Shown: one piece after another, positions 22,891 through 24,005 of the stretch | How the letters are laid out: each line of letters begins with the position of its first letter | How positions within the stretch are numbered: position 1 is the first letter of the stretch | Assembly (NCBI GenBank): GCA_964514305.1 | Contig: CAZEQD010000031.1 | Coordinates: 1-24,005, forward strand | Length of the DNA stretch: 24,005 bases | Direction of reading: 5' to 3' | Source: CAZEQD01 sp964514305 | GTDB lineage: Bacteria; Acidobacteriota; Aminicenantia; Aminicenantales; Aminicenantaceae | Notes under the pieces: generated by a model | Seen by the model: the letters and a program-made list of their open reading frames with translations, nothing else | Databases searched by the model: none | Told to the model about the DNA's origin: nothing | Translations under genes and position numbers: made by a program

Positions 22891-24005
22891 ATGAAAACAA
22901 CCATGATTATACCTTCTTATTGGGGGAGAAAAAAAGTTGAGGGCTGGAAGGAAATAGATGCTGTCTATGATCATCCCACTCCTTTGGATGAGGAGGGTAC
23001 CTTAGCTCGGATTCTATCAAGCTTGTCCATCCTCCGCCAGCAGGATTTTAACCTGGTAGTAATCGGAGTTGCGACTGCTCCGGACATCCAAGAAGAAGTG
23101 GAGGCGAAAATATCTTCTATAATTAAGGAAGTAAGGAGTAACGTTCCCATCTTCTTTTTTTCTCATTCCCATTTAGCTAAAGTCCATCAATATTTGAAAA
23201 AGAAAAACCAGAAGAGATTTATTCCTATGTTAAAGCTGAGGGGCTATTCTAATGTTAGAAATCTCTGTCTTTTTTTGGCCCATCTTTTTGGCTCAGAAGC
23301 AGCTGTGCTCATCGATGATGACGAAATCTTCGAAGATCCACTTTTTATGGATAAAGCTCTTCAACACGTGGGTCGTTTCTGGCAAAAAGAAAGAGTTTTA
23401 GCTGTAGCCGGATACTACATCAATCCTGATGACAATTTTCTCCTTAAGAAAAAAATCTCCCCCTGGATGACCTATTGGAACACAGTCGAGACCATGAACC
23501 GTGCTTTCCAGAAAATCATTGTTGAAGGTCCGCGTCTTAAGATTACGCCTTTCGCTTTTGGAGGCAATATGGTTATCCACCGCCATCTATATACTCTCAT
23601 TCCTTTTGATCCCTTTATAACAAGAGGAGAAGATATAGATTTTCTGATCAACGCCAGACTATTTGGTTATAAAATTTATCTCGATAATAAACTGGCCATC
23701 AAGCATGCTGCCCCTCCCAAAAGCCAGCCTCTCTGGCGGCAGTTGAGAGAAGATGTTTTCCGTTTCATCTATGAAAAAAGTAAATTAGAAGCGCAGCAGC
23801 CTTCCCTTGGCTTGCAGAAAGTGAGGCCGGAAGACTTAGATCCTTACCCCGGGGAATTTCTCAAAGAAGATTTAAATGAGAAGATTTATCGTTCTCACCT
23901 AATGCTGGCTGTAGACTATCTTTCTCAGGGAGACAAACAAGGGGCAATAGAATGCATGAAAAATATCTATCTAGCCGAGACCAAAGCCAAGCCTCGAGTA
24001 AATCC
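22891..24005 (+). CDS. GT-A (family 2-like) glycosyltransferase, truncated by window end
   Basis: The frame starts at ATG 22891, with GGAGG five bases upstream inside the end of the preceding gene, and runs open for 371 codons to the window edge without a stop. It begins MKTTMIIPSYWGRK and shows the DxD region VLIDDDEIFEDP (139-150), a GGNMVIHR stretch (224-231) and RGEDIDFLINARLFGYKI (245-262), the ED motif that commonly supplies the catalytic acid. A C-terminal portion after about 280 (PPKSQPLWRQLREDVFRF onward) is helical. It resembles mannosylglycerate-synthase-like or other inverting and retaining GT-A enzymes, and I cannot choose between them. A one-base gap to the GT4-like gene implies an operon and shared pathway. 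Its true length is unknown. Confidence 0.85.
   Translation, partial: MKTTMIIPSYWGRKKVEGWKEIDAVYDHPTPLDEEGTLARILSSLSILRQQDFNLVVIGVATAPDIQEEVEAKISSIIKEVRSNVPIFFFSHSHLAKVHQYLKKKNQKRFIPMLKLRGYSNVRNLCLFLAHLFGSEAAVLIDDDEIFEDPLFMDKALQHVGRFWQKERVLAVAGYYINPDDNFLLKKKISPWMTYWNTVETMNRAFQKIIVEGPRLKITPFAFGGNMVIHRHLYTLIPFDPFITRGEDIDFLINARLFGYKIYLDNKLAIKHAAPPKSQPLWRQLREDVFRFIYEKSKLEAQQPSLGLQKVRPEDLDPYPGEFLKEDLNEKIYRSHLMLAVDYLSQGDKQGAIECMKNIYLAETKAKPRVN

Overview
This window comes from an AT-rich bacterium (by eye about 38-40% G+C). It is probably an anaerobe: it carries a ferrous-iron FeoAB transporter and a tungsten-type aldehyde:ferredoxin oxidoreductase. A lipobox-bearing beta-propeller lipoprotein fits a diderm. 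The blocks dNK-panB-panC-panD and merR-tRNA-Pro-surE resemble orders I know from Deltaproteobacteria-, Acidobacteria- and Aminicenantes-like genomes. An uncultured lineage of that kind is my best guess, but it is inference and no marker here settles it.

Layout. 0.15-2.75 kb: acpS (+) converges on feoA-feoB (-). 2.88-6.97 kb: secA-guaB operon (+), with a near-consensus promoter so close to the secA ATG that the mRNA is probably leaderless. 6.97-8.14 kb: a decay zone holding a cysteine-rich DUF2769-like pseudogene (three in-frame stops, one frameshift) and a panD interrupted by an in-frame TAG, with Asp replacing the Gly of the Gly-Ser self-cleavage site. 8.15-10.77 kb: panC, panB and a deoxynucleoside kinase (-). 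10.85-11.05 kb: pspC-like gene (-). 11.27-11.54 kb: a 254-bp IS1380-like non-autonomous element with inverted termini and a CTAA target duplication, sitting immediately upstream of an aldehyde dehydrogenase gene, which is followed by aor. 15.1-17.4 kb: terminators, then a PQQ-type propeller lipoprotein and an HD-domain hydrolase (-). 17.48-17.9 kb: a tiny CxxC ORF and a repeat-filled intergenic with heptad arrays of opposite polarity. 17.9-19.2 kb: rarA (-). 19.3-24 kb (+): merR, tRNA-Pro(GGG), a gene-fragment region, surE, a YqaA/DedA-type membrane protein and two glycosyltransferases, the last cut by the window end.

How they work together. The pan genes would make pantothenate, the precursor of the CoA and phosphopantetheine that AcpS transfers to acyl carrier protein. 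The PanD step, which supplies beta-alanine, looks broken. The two aldehyde-oxidising enzymes are adjacent and probably share a substrate class. SecA, the lipoprotein, the membrane protein and the glycosyltransferases relate to the envelope. No CRISPR, phage or defence system was seen. The least ordinary material is genome erosion (panD, the DUF2769-like pseudogene, a carbohydrate-binding-like fragment) and intergenic repeats (the IS1380-like element, the heptad arrays and the GCTGTCCTCA motif).
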